64,000 nucleotides of DNA from Gillisia sp. Hel1_33_143 (GCF_900104765.1 NZ_LT629737.1:248001-312000), one strand, 5' to 3'. Shown: positions 50,786-60,701, numbered from the stretch's first letter. Made by a program: numbers and translations. The notes: a model not told the origin generated them from the letters alone.

Positions 50786-52732
50786 CTATTTAATTTTGAT
50801 TACTCTATTTCTATAATTGCTCAGGTAATAAAGCAACATTAGAATCCCAAGTAAAACCAGTTGTGATACCAGACTTTCCAATGTAGGATAGATTCCCAAC
50901 CAATCAATCTTAAGGGTAACCGGAAAGCCGGTTATAGAAAGCCATCCAGCCTCCTGAATGGCGTGGACACCCTTGCCGATAAGGATTACAGCCAAAAGGG
51001 TTATTATCCAAGAAGAATACCTAAAAAGTAGCCTGACAGGTATTTTTTTGGAATATTTCAGGAAAATAAAGGCAATTAATCCTATCAAAGCGAAAGCTGC
51101 CAAAACACCAAACCCGATAGATGATTGGTCGCCTGCTTGGGTTTCCAATCCAATTGCCTGTAGAAAAAGGATTGATTCAAAAGCTTCGCGAAAAACAACC
51201 ATAAATGAAAAGAAGGCCAGCCCAATCATTTTTTCGCCCTTCAATTGTGCCACAACCTTTTTTTCAATAAACTCTTTCCACTTTTTGGAATGGGAATGGT
51301 TATGTAGCCAAAAACCGACAAAGGCAAGTACAATAACCGCTATCAAAGAGATCATCCCCTCCATTATCTCCCTATTCTGTCCACTTATGCCAATAATCCA
51401 ATCTGAAAGGAACCATCCTGCCACCCCCATTAGAATGGCAATTATCCATCCCCCGTGAATATAAGGTAAAGCTTTTTTTGCCCCTGGTGTACTGCGTATT
51501 AGTGCCAAGATAAGGGCAATGATCAAAAAGGCTTCCAGTCCTTCCCGTAACATAATAGATGCGGATAAAAAGAAAGACAACCAGTAATTAATCTTTTCAT
51601 CGTCCATCATTTTTTGGGCACTGTCAATTGTTGAGAGTGCACTATTTATTTTGTTTTCGACCTCTTTTGGATTTTCGCCTTGTTCAATCGTCTGCCTTAC
51701 GTCCATCATTTTTTGCTCCAATTGCGAGGTAAATTCAGGGTCGTTTGCTTTTAGGCGCACTTCTACAGGTTCAATTCCTTCCAAATAGGCAGCAAGAGCT
51801 TTTTGGCGTGATTCGTCTTTATTGCCATTTTTATAGCTTGCCAATGCTTGATAAAGATAATCCCTCGCGATGCTTAAACTGGATTGCGATAGTTTTTCCG
51901 AAGGGGAAAAAGCCCTTAACGCTTTCAGCTTTTTTTGTCCCTGCATATCTGAACCGAGTTTGTTCGATAATTCATTATCGGATAAGGTGGCAACTTCTTT
52001 TAGGGAGATGTTACCATATTCCTGATTGAATATTTTTTTTAGGTTTACGGAATCTATTTTTTGTTTTTGAAACCGTAGTGATTTGACATAAAAGGCCAAA
52101 TCCCAGGCTTCCTTATCGCTCAGTTCTGTAAATGCGCGCATAGCCGTCCCTTCCACGCCCAGTTTTACCGTATTATAAGCTTCAAACGGGGACAAGTCAG
52201 ACATTAGGGAATCATTTAAAAAATTTGCCGGTGCCGGTTTTAACCCGATTGCTAAACTTCCATTTCCAGCGCCTTTTAGCCCGTGGCATTGAACACAGTT
52301 CAGCAAATACAGGCTTTGGCCATTTGATATACCCGGCCAATTTTGGGGAGCAACTTCATAACCGGTCACTTTAATGATCGCCCATTTTGATTTTTCTGCT
52401 AAGTCCTTGACTTTTTTGCTGGGAGCTTTATCCTGGACAAGGTTTTTTAGATCATTTAAGTCAGAAAGAATAGACTGGCCGGACTCGGAAGGCAGGTTTA
52501 TCGCTTTGGCCAAATTGAATATCTTTGCGCTAAACTCCTGCATTTCGGCATATTCCGCCTTATCGAGTACCCTGCCATCCCTTACCGCCGTTGGATAATC
52601 TTTTGAAAGATAGTCCAGAAGGTGGATTACACTTTGAATACTAGTATCCTTATCCTTGGCGGAAATCTGAAGAGCCGAGAAAAATATAAAAACATATAGA
52701 AAATATGAAGGGATTGAATGGTTTGATATCAT
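50786..52732 (-). CDS. FTR1-family permease fused to a c-type cytochrome
   Basis: Signal peptide; a cytochrome c domain with CVQCH (C146, C149, H150) and heme Met M198; a helical linker with coiled-coil character; then a seven-helix FTR1/EfeU-type permease with REGLE (396-400) and REAFE (515-519). FTR1 permeases import Fe; the cytochrome-fused form is also the PbrT lead/iron transporter type. It sits beside a P1B ATPase, LspA and a CDF transporter, so a lead/zinc/cadmium-handling role is likely, with iron uptake as the alternative. The C-terminus runs into the truncated ATPase fragment. Confidence 0.85.
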   Translation of the reverse strand: MISNHSIPSYFLYVFIFFSALQISAKDKDTSIQSVIHLLDYLSKDYPTAVRDGRVLDKAEYAEMQEFSAKIFNLAKAINLPSESGQSILSDLNDLKNLVQDKAPSKKVKDLAEKSKWAIIKVTGYEVAPQNWPGISNGQSLYLLNCVQCHGLKGAGNGSLAIGLKPAPANFLNDSLMSDLSPFEAYNTVKLGVEGTAMRAFTELSDKEAWDLAFYVKSLRFQKQKIDSVNLKKIFNQEYGNISLKEVATLSDNELSNKLGSDMQGQKKLKALRAFSPSEKLSQSSLSIARDYLYQALASYKNGNKDESRQKALAAYLEGIEPVEVRLKANDPEFTSQLEQKMMDVRQTIEQGENPKEVENKINSALSTIDSAQKMMDDEKINYWLSFFLSASIMLREGLEAFLIIALILALIRSTPGAKKALPYIHGGWIIAILMGVAGWFLSDWIIGISGQNREIMEGMISLIAVIVLAFVGFWLHNHSHSKKWKEFIEKKVVAQLKGEKMIGLAFFSFMVVFREAFESILFLQAIGLETQAGDQSSIGFGVLAAFALIGLIAFIFLKYSKKIPVRLLFRYSSWIITLLAVILIGKGVHAIQEAGWLSITGFPVTLKIDWLGIYPTLESLVSQLVLLGILMLLYYLSNYRNRVIKIK

Positions 52733-52779
52733 TGGGAAAGTATAAAAAATTAACTATTGTTATTTAGACTAAATATAAA

Positions 52780-52787
52780 CAAAGGTA
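52780..52787 (-). promoter_or_regulatory. -7 box of the FTR1-cytochrome gene
   Basis: TACCTTTG on the minus strand matches the Bacteroidota TAnnTTTG box, about 48 bp upstream of the start codon. No good TTG -33 element is seen at the expected distance. Confidence 0.4.
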
Positions 52788-52886
52788 TCATATTTTGTAA
52801 ATCACTATACATTATGCGCCTTTTTTTTCTGGTTTATAAACTTTTTCCTTTCGTCTATTTCTTCTATTTTGAGATATAATAACATA

Positions 52887-54839
52887 CTATTCCCAATTCA
52901 TTTTCTGTAATCGAATGGCATTGAGTATTGCCAGAAAGGCCACTCCAACGTCTGCAAAAACAGCCTCCCACATTGTAGCCATCCCCATTGCGCCCAAAAT
53001 CATAACAATGATTTTTACACCAAAGGCCAAACCAATATTCTGCCAGACGATACGACGTGTAGAACGACCGATTTTTATTGCTCTTGCAATTTTTGAAGGT
53101 TGGTCGGTCTGGATGATAACATCTGCCGTTTCAATGGCCACATCGCTGCCCAAGCCACCCATTGCGATGCCAACATCGCTCGCTGCCAATACGGGGGCAT
53201 CGTTGATACCATCACCAATAAAGGCTACTTTAGTGCCAACCTGTTTTTTTAAGGCCTCTACTTCGTTTAACTTATCTTCAGGAAGCAGTCCGCCTTTTGC
53301 CCAATCAACACCCATTTCTTTTGCCACTTGTTGGGTTATGGAATCCTTGTCTCCAGATAGCATTATGATTTTGGAAATACCCGATTCCCGAATCTGCTTT
53401 ATTGCTTCGTGGGCATCTTCTTTCAGTTCATCCGCAATGGTTATATAGCCGGCAAAAGTGCCATCAATAGCGACCATAACTATTGATTCTACTATTGTAT
53501 CGGTTTCCGCAGGAACTTCTATTTTATTGGCTGTCATCAAAGCCTTATTTCCTGCCAAGACCATTTTTCCGTTAACGGTACCCTTGAGGCCTTTGCCTGC
53601 TATTTCCGTTACTTTCGTGGCGCTGAATTTTTTTATTTGTAATTCGTACTGCATAACGGCACGGGCAATGGGGTGTGTGGATTGCTCTTCCATTGCGAGC
53701 AGATAGTTCATAAACTCTTTTTCTGCAAAAGCAGAACTTACAATTTGCTTGATTTTAAAAACCCCGTGGGTTACGGTTCCGGTTTTATCCATAACCACGG
53801 TATTCACTTGGGTCATCGTATCCAAAAAGGAGGCACCTTTGAAAAGAATACCATTTCGGGATGCAGCACCCAATCCGCCGAAATAACCCAGAGGAATGGA
53901 AATGACCAACGCACAGGGACAGGATATCACAAGGAAAATCAATGCCCTGTACAACCAATCACTAAATACATAATTTTCAACAATAAAATAGGGCAGGACC
54001 GTTAAGCAAATAGCCAAAAAAACTACGATAGGGGTGTAAATGCGAGCGAATTTTCTAATGAACAATTCGGTCTTTGATTTACGAGCGGTCGCATTCTGCA
54101 CCATATCCAGGATCCGGGCTATGGAACTGTCCTTGAATTCTTTTGTTGACTGAATCTCGATAACACCTTCTAGATTTATGCTTCCTGCAAATACCTTGTC
54201 ACCCTTTGAAATTGCATCGGGCTTGCTTTCTCCCGTAATGGCAGCAGTGTTTACCGATGCCTTTTGAGAAAGTAGCACTCCATCCAAAGGAATTTTTTCC
54301 CCTACCCGGATTTGAACTTTTTCCCCAATTTCTACAGTTTCAGGGTCAACCGAAACATAATCGCCGTTCCGATAGACCAAAGCCGTATTGGGTCTTACAT
54401 CCAATAGTGCCTTTATGTTGCCCTTAGCTCTTTTTACGGCTGCGTTTTGGAACAGTTCGCCTACGGCATAGAATAGCATTACGGCCACACCTTCCGGATA
54501 TTCCCCAATGGCGAACGCCCCTAAGGTTGCGATGGACATCAGGAAGAATTCGGTAAAGAAATCCCCCTGTTTAATACTTTCCCAACCCTCTTTTATTACA
54601 GGAAATCCAACTGGGATATACGCAACCACGTACCAGAGGATGCGGATCCAGCCCGAAAATTGGGGAAATGTTTCAAAATAGTCAAAAAGGATGCCTGCTA
54701 TCAGCATTACAAAACTGAATATGGAAGGTATATATTCCCTAATGCTCAGCTGTGATGAAACTTTGTTATTCATAGAACCTTCCTTTTTGCCGCTATCATC
54801 GACCTTGAGATCCCTTAAGTTTAATTTTTTCTTTTTCAT
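52887..54839 (-). CDS. P1B-type heavy-metal ATPase (Zn/Cd/Pb type)
   Basis: A 650-residue exporter with the CPC metal-site motif (SCPCALV, 307-309), phosphorylated D351 in DKTGTVTHG, TGES at 202-205 and GDGINDAPVLAASD. The N-terminal soluble metal-binding domain (HMA) is absent; only a short basic, Lys-rich tail precedes the first helix. It belongs to the CadA/ZntA/PbrA group. It is upstream of the FTR1-cytochrome gene and downstream of LspA in one operon-like row. Confidence 0.93.
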   Translation of the reverse strand: MKKKKLNLRDLKVDDSGKKEGSMNNKVSSQLSIREYIPSIFSFVMLIAGILFDYFETFPQFSGWIRILWYVVAYIPVGFPVIKEGWESIKQGDFFTEFFLMSIATLGAFAIGEYPEGVAVMLFYAVGELFQNAAVKRAKGNIKALLDVRPNTALVYRNGDYVSVDPETVEIGEKVQIRVGEKIPLDGVLLSQKASVNTAAITGESKPDAISKGDKVFAGSINLEGVIEIQSTKEFKDSSIARILDMVQNATARKSKTELFIRKFARIYTPIVVFLAICLTVLPYFIVENYVFSDWLYRALIFLVISCPCALVISIPLGYFGGLGAASRNGILFKGASFLDTMTQVNTVVMDKTGTVTHGVFKIKQIVSSAFAEKEFMNYLLAMEEQSTHPIARAVMQYELQIKKFSATKVTEIAGKGLKGTVNGKMVLAGNKALMTANKIEVPAETDTIVESIVMVAIDGTFAGYITIADELKEDAHEAIKQIRESGISKIIMLSGDKDSITQQVAKEMGVDWAKGGLLPEDKLNEVEALKKQVGTKVAFIGDGINDAPVLAASDVGIAMGGLGSDVAIETADVIIQTDQPSKIARAIKIGRSTRRIVWQNIGLAFGVKIIVMILGAMGMATMWEAVFADVGVAFLAILNAIRLQKMNWE

Positions 54840-54916
54840 ATTTCTGTATTAATATTTGTACGAATCCAATGAAATAGCCTCAAACTGATTTAAATACGTT
54901 CATTATTAATCGTTGT

Positions 54917-55585
54917 TTAAAACTGTTCCGGACCTGCGGTATATTTAGGGTGTTTTTTATTCGAAATGTTCAGGTCTTTACGTCCTTTGTTTTGAAAAAT
55001 CAGGAGTGAAATCACGCCCATACTAATCCAAACATCCGCAGTATTGAATACCGGGTCAAAAAACGTAAATTTGTTACCTCCCCATTGCGGCAACCAATCC
55101 GGAAGCCTTGTATCTATAATTGGAAAGAACCACATATCGACCACATTGCCATTTAAAAATCCAGAATAACCACCTCTTGCAGGGAAAATTTCTGCAATGT
55201 TCTGAAGCGCTGGATCACTTTTTTCAAAAATCATCCCGTAGAAGGCTCCATCAATCAAGTTGCCCAATGCACCTGCGTATATAAATGCTGCACAGATTAT
55301 TAAGACCTTGGTATATCCCTTGCTAATCATCTTTTTGATATAAAAGGTTCCCCAAACAATAGCGGCTAATCGGAATAAGATTAAAACAACCTTGGCTAGA
55401 TAACCTTCGCCAAACTTCAATCCCCAGGCCATCCCGGGGTTTTCCAAGAAATGTAAGCGAAACCAATCCTGTCCAAATACATAATATTCCTCTCCATAAT
55501 AGAAATGGGTCTTTACATATATCTTTATTGCCTGGTCTATAGCCAACAACAGTAAAATCAATAAGATTATATTTCTATTCTTCAT
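54917..55585 (-). CDS. lspA: Signal peptidase II (metal operon copy)
   Basis: From the ATG at 55585 (M14 of the longer frame) the protein has four membrane helices and both catalytic aspartate motifs: GNLIDGAFYG and FNTADVWISMGV. It processes lipoproteins. The gene is next to P1B ATPase and FTR1-cytochrome genes, as the PbrC-type peptidase is in pbr lead-resistance operons. It carries an insertion between the two Asp motifs (KSDPALQNIAEIFP region), typical of Bacteroidota LspA. Confidence 0.88.
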   Translation of the reverse strand: MKNRNIILLILLLLAIDQAIKIYVKTHFYYGEEYYVFGQDWFRLHFLENPGMAWGLKFGEGYLAKVVLILFRLAAIVWGTFYIKKMISKGYTKVLIICAAFIYAGALGNLIDGAFYGMIFEKSDPALQNIAEIFPARGGYSGFLNGNVVDMWFFPIIDTRLPDWLPQWGGNKFTFFDPVFNTADVWISMGVISLLIFQNKGRKDLNISNKKHPKYTAGPEQF

Positions 55586-55631
55586 AATTGTCTTGGTGTC
55601 ACCCAATGCTTTGCGAAAACGCACATTTAAA

Positions 55632-56423
55632 TTATTTGGACAATTTTAAAATCTTAATCGCTCCCTGCATAACAAACGTGAAAACAATAGCTCCAATAAC
55701 CAAATCTGGCCATTTACTATCTAAAAAATATACCAAGGTTCCCGCTAATATGACACCTCCGTTTACTATAATATCGTTGGAGGTAAAAATCGCGCTCGCC
55801 TGCATATGGGCTTCCTTACTTTTGGCTTTGTTAATCAACCAAAGCGAAATAAGATTACCAAGTAAGGCAAATATGGAAACAATGATCATCCATTGGAATA
55901 AAGGTGTTTCGCTTTCAGTAAAAAACCTTCTCAATACTTCCATAAATCCAAGTGTCGCCAGAGCCATCTGAAAGTATCCGCTGAATTTCGCCACTTTCTT
56001 TTTTCTAGCAATAGCACCGCCGACCGCAAAAAGACTCAACGCGTACACGATGGAATCTGCCAACATATCCAACGAATCTGCAATTAGACCCATAGAAGAA
56101 GAAATCCAACCCGTAGTCATTTCGATGACGAAAAATCCAAAATTGATTCCTAAGACCCACCAAAGAATTTTTTTTTGTTTGGATTGGTCTTCCATTACAG
56201 GAGGTTCGGCTTCTTCGGTTCCCTGAAGTGTTTCATTGAACTTTAATTCGGCAATTGATGAACGTATCTCTTCGATCGCTTCTAAATGGTACACTTCCAA
56301 CTTTCTGTTGGGTATATCAAAATCCAAGTATTTAACCTGGGTGTAAGTCTCTAATTTCATCCGAATCATCTGCTCTTCCGAGGGACAGTCCATTTTACTT
56401 ATTATGAAAGTGCTTTTGTTCAT
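55632..56423 (-). CDS. CDF cation transporter with HMA-like N-terminus
   Basis: The N-terminal 70 residues are HMA-like (MDCPSEEQM; only one Cys, so the MxCxxC motif is incomplete). The rest is a six-helix cation diffusion facilitator with the metal-site pattern SMGLIADSLDMLADS and, later, SNDIIVNGGV. It lacks the C-terminal cytosolic domain. It would export Zn, Cd or Pb from the cytoplasm. It lies between lspA and the ACP-like gene. Confidence 0.87.
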   Translation of the reverse strand: MNKSTFIISKMDCPSEEQMIRMKLETYTQVKYLDFDIPNRKLEVYHLEAIEEIRSSIAELKFNETLQGTEEAEPPVMEDQSKQKKILWWVLGINFGFFVIEMTTGWISSSMGLIADSLDMLADSIVYALSLFAVGGAIARKKKVAKFSGYFQMALATLGFMEVLRRFFTESETPLFQWMIIVSIFALLGNLISLWLINKAKSKEAHMQASAIFTSNDIIVNGGVILAGTLVYFLDSKWPDLVIGAIVFTFVMQGAIKILKLSK

Positions 56424-56500
56424 TATTATGTACTATTGGATTATTTAATTTAAATCTTGATTATTTGCTATTTGAAATATTCAAGTTTGCTCCATTTTTG

Positions 56501-56749
56501 TTAAGATCTACTATTTTTAATTTTATCTTTAATATATGTCTCGGCTTCGCCTAGGGTAGTTATTTTTTCTGCTTCATCATCTGAAATGACTATATTAAAC
56601 TCATTTTCAAACTCCAGCATCAATTCCACCATATCCAAAATATCCGCTCCCAGGTCTTCCCTAAAATTTGCTTCTGGTCTCAACAAGTTTGGATGTCTTC
56701 CAAATTTATCGGTCAGGAGCTTGTTGAACCTTTTTTTTAAATTTTCCAT
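56501..56749 (-). CDS. Acyl-carrier-like protein lacking the phosphopantetheine serine
   Basis: An 82-residue protein matches ACP along its length (EDLGADxLDxVEL; FNIVISDDEAEKITTLGEAETYIK). At the site of the attachment serine (DSL) it has isoleucine, I37 in GADILDMVEL, coded by ATT; a single base change from AGT would explain it. Without the serine it cannot carry 4'-phosphopantetheine. It may be a non-acylated regulator or scaffold, or a recently inactivated gene; the rest of the fold is intact. It overlaps the next gene by 1 bp. Confidence 0.85.
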   Translation of the reverse strand: MENLKKRFNKLLTDKFGRHPNLLRPEANFREDLGADILDMVELMLEFENEFNIVISDDEAEKITTLGEAETYIKDKIKNSRS

Positions 56750-56967
56750 TAGTGCTTCATTTGTTTATGCGATTCTATATATCTTTCCAAGATTGACTTC
56801 AAGCTATCCAAATATTCCACAAACGAGCTGACGGAAATCTTTGGTGTTTCGCAATCAGGGATTGTAATAGGGTTTTCATCAAGATATTGGTATAGTTCGG
56901 GGTAGTCCTGTTCAATTCTCAATGTCAGTTCATTAATTTCCTTGGTCAATTGCTGAAGCTTCTTCAT
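56749..56967 (-). CDS. Small hypothetical protein, 72 aa, next to the ACP-like gene
   Basis: A 72-residue charged helical protein (KLQQLTKEINELTLRIEQDYPELYQYL) with a C-terminal amphipathic helix (SSFVEYLDSLKSILERYI). The family is unknown. The gene overlaps the ACP-like gene by one base, so the two are translationally coupled and may interact. Confidence 0.65.
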   Translation of the reverse strand: MKKLQQLTKEINELTLRIEQDYPELYQYLDENPITIPDCETPKISVSSFVEYLDSLKSILERYIESHKQMKH

Positions 56968-57002
56968 TCTTTTTAATTTTATTGTGCCAGTTTTTGTAAA
57001 AA

Positions 57003-58406
57003 TTAAATATGCAATGCCCTATCATCGGTAGCGGCCAGACACGCCTCCTTAAAGGTCTCTGAAAAAGTGGGGTGCCCGTGTGACATCCTTGCAATATCTT
57101 CGGCAGATGCCCTAAATTCCATTGCTACCACCGCTTCGGTATAACTATCTGCAATGCGAGGCCCTATCATATGTACACCCAATATCTCATCGGTCTGCTT
57201 ATCTGTAATCACTTTGATGAAACCATCTGTATCCATACTAATTTTTGCCCTTGCATTAGCCTTAAATGGGAAAGACCCTGTTTTTATACTTCTATTGGCC
57301 TTCTTTAGTTCTTCTTCGGTCAAGCCTACGCCGGCAACCTCTGGCTGGGTGTAAATAATATTAGGTATCAGCGAATAATTGATATGTGGCTTTTGTCCGA
57401 CAATTCTTTCGGCTACAAAAACACCCTCTTCACTGGCCTTATGGGCAAGCATTGCTCCTCGAATTACGTCTCCTATGGCATACACCCCTTTGACATTAGT
57501 TTCAAGGTTTTCATCTACTGATATCTGTCCCTTTTCATTGGTTTCCACTCCTATATTCTCAAGTCCTAAATTGTCGGTGTACGGGTTACGACCAATGGCC
57601 ATAAGGCAAAAATCGCCTTCTAAACTCATTTCTTTTTTATTGGAAAGGTTTTCAGCTTTCAATTCCACTTTGTTATCTATCGTTCTTGCTTCCGTGACCT
57701 TATGTCCCAAATAAAATTCGACACCCTGTTTTCTTAAGGAACGGTGCAATTGATGTCCCAAAGAGCTATCCATAGTGGCTATGAGACTATCAAAATATTC
57801 TACAATAGAAACCTTTGAACCCAAGCGGGCAAATACGGAACCTATCTCTACACCGATAACCCCACCGCCAACGACCATTAAATGTTTGGGGATTTCTTGT
57901 AAGGCAAGGGCTTCGGTAGAAGAGATAATCCTCTTTTTGTCTATTTTGATATTAGGTAGCGAAGCGGGTTTGGATCCGGTGGCAATTATGATTTTATCTG
58001 TTTCTATGATTTCTGTTTTATCTTTACCCTTAATTTCAATCGTATTTTTGTCCTTAATACTGCCATGGCCTTCATATACGGTAACTTTGTTCTTTTTCAT
58101 CAAATAGTCAACTCCATTGATGATTTCCTTTACGACGTCCTGAACCCTTTGGTTCATTTTTACGATATCGACATTTGCTTCTTTTACATCAATCCCAAAA
58201 TTTTCAAATTGATGCTTGAGTTTGTAATAATGTTCAGAGGCTTCCAGCCAGGCTTTTGATGGGATGCAGCCCACATTAAGACAGGTGCCTCCCAACGTGC
58301 TGTACCTTTCAACAATGGCCACTTTTAAACCTAACTGGGCGCAACGGATGGCACTTACATATCCGCCCGGGCCAGATCCTATAATTGTTACATCAAATTT
58401 TTCCAT
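57003..58406 (-). CDS. lpdA: Dihydrolipoamide dehydrogenase
   Basis: A 467-residue flavoprotein disulfide reductase. FAD site GSGPGG near residue 10; active disulfide C42/C47 in GGTCLNVGCIPSK; second nucleotide site GGGVIGVE; C-terminal catalytic HGHPTFSE. The E3 subunit of 2-oxoacid dehydrogenases. Here it lies in a metal row, without E1/E2 genes, so it may supply thiol reductase activity in metal stress; this is inference. Another member of the family (mercuric reductase type) is less likely because the Lpd-specific sequence fits throughout. Confidence 0.9.
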   Translation of the reverse strand: MEKFDVTIIGSGPGGYVSAIRCAQLGLKVAIVERYSTLGGTCLNVGCIPSKAWLEASEHYYKLKHQFENFGIDVKEANVDIVKMNQRVQDVVKEIINGVDYLMKKNKVTVYEGHGSIKDKNTIEIKGKDKTEIIETDKIIIATGSKPASLPNIKIDKKRIISSTEALALQEIPKHLMVVGGGVIGVEIGSVFARLGSKVSIVEYFDSLIATMDSSLGHQLHRSLRKQGVEFYLGHKVTEARTIDNKVELKAENLSNKKEMSLEGDFCLMAIGRNPYTDNLGLENIGVETNEKGQISVDENLETNVKGVYAIGDVIRGAMLAHKASEEGVFVAERIVGQKPHINYSLIPNIIYTQPEVAGVGLTEEELKKANRSIKTGSFPFKANARAKISMDTDGFIKVITDKQTDEILGVHMIGPRIADSYTEAVVAMEFRASAEDIARMSHGHPTFSETFKEACLAATDDRALHI

Positions 58407-58497
58407 AGTTACATAATTTTTTTTAAGTTAGAGAAGGTGGAAGAAACCTGAACCTGACCATTGGGCGCAAGGGTTTAAAGTTCTCGTCATCCACCTG

Positions 58498-58947
58498 TTA
58501 TTTCTCCCTGCATTTTTTACATATCCCTATTAAGACCAAATTCATATTGTTTACCTCATATTCGTCCGGCAAGCTTTCTTCCGGTATCTTATTTGGTAAA
58601 CAGATCGTTTTCCTACAATCGGTACAATGAAAGTGCATATGTAAATCTGTACCGTATTTACCCTTGGTGTTTTCGTCAGAAACTGCATATTTCGCAATGG
58701 CTGTTCCATCGTCGATTTGGTGCACCATACGCTTTTCCTCAAAAAGTTTTATCGCCCTATAGAATGTGGTTTTATTAGCTGTTTTATTTTTTTCGCTCTT
58801 GACAACAAAGACATTTTGCATTTCCTTTAAGGTTAGGGCATATGTTTTCCTTTTGAGGTATTTATAAATCTTCAACCTCATTACAGTAGGGCGTATCCCT
58901 TTGGTAAATAATATTTTTTCCGTTGTTGTCATAGCAAAACTCTTCAA
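58498..58947 (-). CDS. Fur-family regulator 1
   Basis: A 149-residue Fur/Zur/PerR-like protein. The DNA-binding winged helix (FTKGIRPTVMRLKIYKYLKRK; KTTFYRAIKLFEEKRMVHQIDDG) is followed by a dimerisation domain with HMHFHCTDCRKTICLP (CxxC zinc pair) and a final CKKC. It should respond to a divalent metal and control neighbouring genes. It is similar in layout to the second Fur at 61456-61887 but clearly diverged. Confidence 0.88.
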   Translation of the reverse strand: MKSFAMTTTEKILFTKGIRPTVMRLKIYKYLKRKTYALTLKEMQNVFVVKSEKNKTANKTTFYRAIKLFEEKRMVHQIDDGTAIAKYAVSDENTKGKYGTDLHMHFHCTDCRKTICLPNKIPEESLPDEYEVNNMNLVLIGICKKCREK

Positions 58948-58993
58948 AAATCGATTTTATAAAAGGCCGGCCAGTACTATGCCTGTTCACCTT

Positions 58994-60643
58994 TTATTCA
59001 ATTTTAAAGTTGCGCATCATTCCCATATCTTCGTGTTCCAGATTATGGCAGTGGTATAAAAAGAGCCCTTTAAAGTCTTCAAAGCGCATAATTAGTTTAA
59101 CACTCATACCTGGCATTAACAGAACCGTGTCTTGCCAACCCTCATCTATAAATCCATCCTTAACCGAATTCCAAATCCTGCTGTCCACTTTAGAAACGTC
59201 CCTTTCAAGAATATTAAATTGTAAATGATGAATATGAAAAGGGTGCGGCATTTGCATTCCCCCTTCCATCATTCCTCTGTCGCTTTCCATTTCTCCACGG
59301 TCTCGCATTCGACCTCTTTCTCCCATCATATTGCCATTGCCCATCATTCCACCACCACTATTTATGATTTCCCAAATTTCAGTTGTATCTAATTTAACCG
59401 TTTCTTCTTCGGTAACCCCCGTCATTTCCCAAGTTCGTCCGTTGATTGTCCATTGCATTCGCCTCATAAAGAAGCGGAACGTTCTTGGATTGTTTCTATT
59501 AACGGCAGTGGCAGGATCAAGTTTATTGAATACTGCCAGTTTTTGTGAGAGCTGGAAGTTGTTGCTTCCTGCTTTATCGATGGAAATTTTCAATATTTCA
59601 TACTCACTGCCTAGGGGAAGGTTGTTTCGACCCCTGCCCATCATTCCACCCATCATCCCCATCATCCCGGGAGAGAACGACAAACTTTTCATAATCATTT
59701 GGGAGCCTTGAGGTTTGTTCCTTAAATCGAGCCATACATCGATTCTTTCCGCAACGCCCAACATTATATAGGGTTTAGATTTAGGACTATCCAGTAAACT
59801 CCCATCCTTACCTATAATAACAAGGGGAGTGCCATCTTCCCAGGCTAACTTATAAAAGCGCGAATTGGAACCGTTGAGAAAACGCAGTCGATAGACGCAT
59901 CCATTTTTAAAAGAAAGTTCCCTATCCGGATTTCCATTGACAAGAATTCGGTTGCCCAAAAAACCGTTCATCCTGTCCATACGTTCACGGTTTAGATATA
60001 CCAATTGATTATTACCATCAAACTGACGATCTTGCAGTACAACGGGAACATCATATTCGCCAGATGGTAACTTCAACTGTTGTTCCTCATCGTCCGTAAC
60101 TATAAAAAGTCCTGCTAGGCCATTATAAACCTGTGGTCCAGTACGTCCGTGGGGGTGTGGGTGGAACCAATAGGTGCCGGCACGGTTCATTATTTCAAAT
60201 TCATACACATAGGTATCACCGTTTCCTATTACATCTTTAGGATGGCCATCATCCTTTTCTGGGACGTGCATTCCGTGCCAATGCACGATACTTTCCTCGG
60301 GTAATTGATTTTTGAATCGGATTCTTATTTTCTGCCCTTTCTTTACGCGAATCACAGGTCCTAAATAGCTCTCGCCCAATTTTTGGACTGCGGTTCCATT
60401 ACCGGCAAGAACCTTTCCTTCAAACATCCAAACCTTGGTGGTATTTCCTTTAAACAATTGAACATTCGCCTCTTTCGCCGTCAGTTCCAAGTCCAAATCT
60501 GCTTGAAAATTGGAATTGATCGTATTTTCTTTTTCCGAAGCAAGCCCGTTACAAGAATTCAGAAGAGGCCAGGCAATAACAACAGTTGCCCCCAGGCTAC
60601 CAAGCCTGATGAAGTTCCTCCTATCTATTTTGTTCTCATCCAT
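58994..60643 (-). CDS. Multicopper oxidase (CueO-like), Tat lipoprotein signal
   Basis: Twin arginines (RRNFIRLG) and a hydrophobic stretch ending LLNSC indicate a Tat-exported lipoprotein. Copper-ligand motifs are HWHG (121-124), HPHPH (161-165), HPFHIHHLQF and HCHNLEHEDMGMM (T1/T2/T3 centre). Two Met-rich inserts (FSPGMMGMMGGMMG and GGGMMGNGNMMGERG) resemble the Met-rich regions that bind Cu(I) in CueO. It oxidises Cu(I) to less toxic Cu(II). It ends 46 bp before the first Fur gene. Confidence 0.92.
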   Translation of the reverse strand: MDENKIDRRNFIRLGSLGATVVIAWPLLNSCNGLASEKENTINSNFQADLDLELTAKEANVQLFKGNTTKVWMFEGKVLAGNGTAVQKLGESYLGPVIRVKKGQKIRIRFKNQLPEESIVHWHGMHVPEKDDGHPKDVIGNGDTYVYEFEIMNRAGTYWFHPHPHGRTGPQVYNGLAGLFIVTDDEEQQLKLPSGEYDVPVVLQDRQFDGNNQLVYLNRERMDRMNGFLGNRILVNGNPDRELSFKNGCVYRLRFLNGSNSRFYKLAWEDGTPLVIIGKDGSLLDSPKSKPYIMLGVAERIDVWLDLRNKPQGSQMIMKSLSFSPGMMGMMGGMMGRGRNNLPLGSEYEILKISIDKAGSNNFQLSQKLAVFNKLDPATAVNRNNPRTFRFFMRRMQWTINGRTWEMTGVTEEETVKLDTTEIWEIINSGGGMMGNGNMMGERGRMRDRGEMESDRGMMEGGMQMPHPFHIHHLQFNILERDVSKVDSRIWNSVKDGFIDEGWQDTVLLMPGMSVKLIMRFEDFKGLFLYHCHNLEHEDMGMMRNFKIE

Positions 60644-60701
60644 TTTCTATTGAATTTTTGTTGTAAAAGTTTCTAAAAAAGAAGTGCAAAAAATTAAATT
60701 A

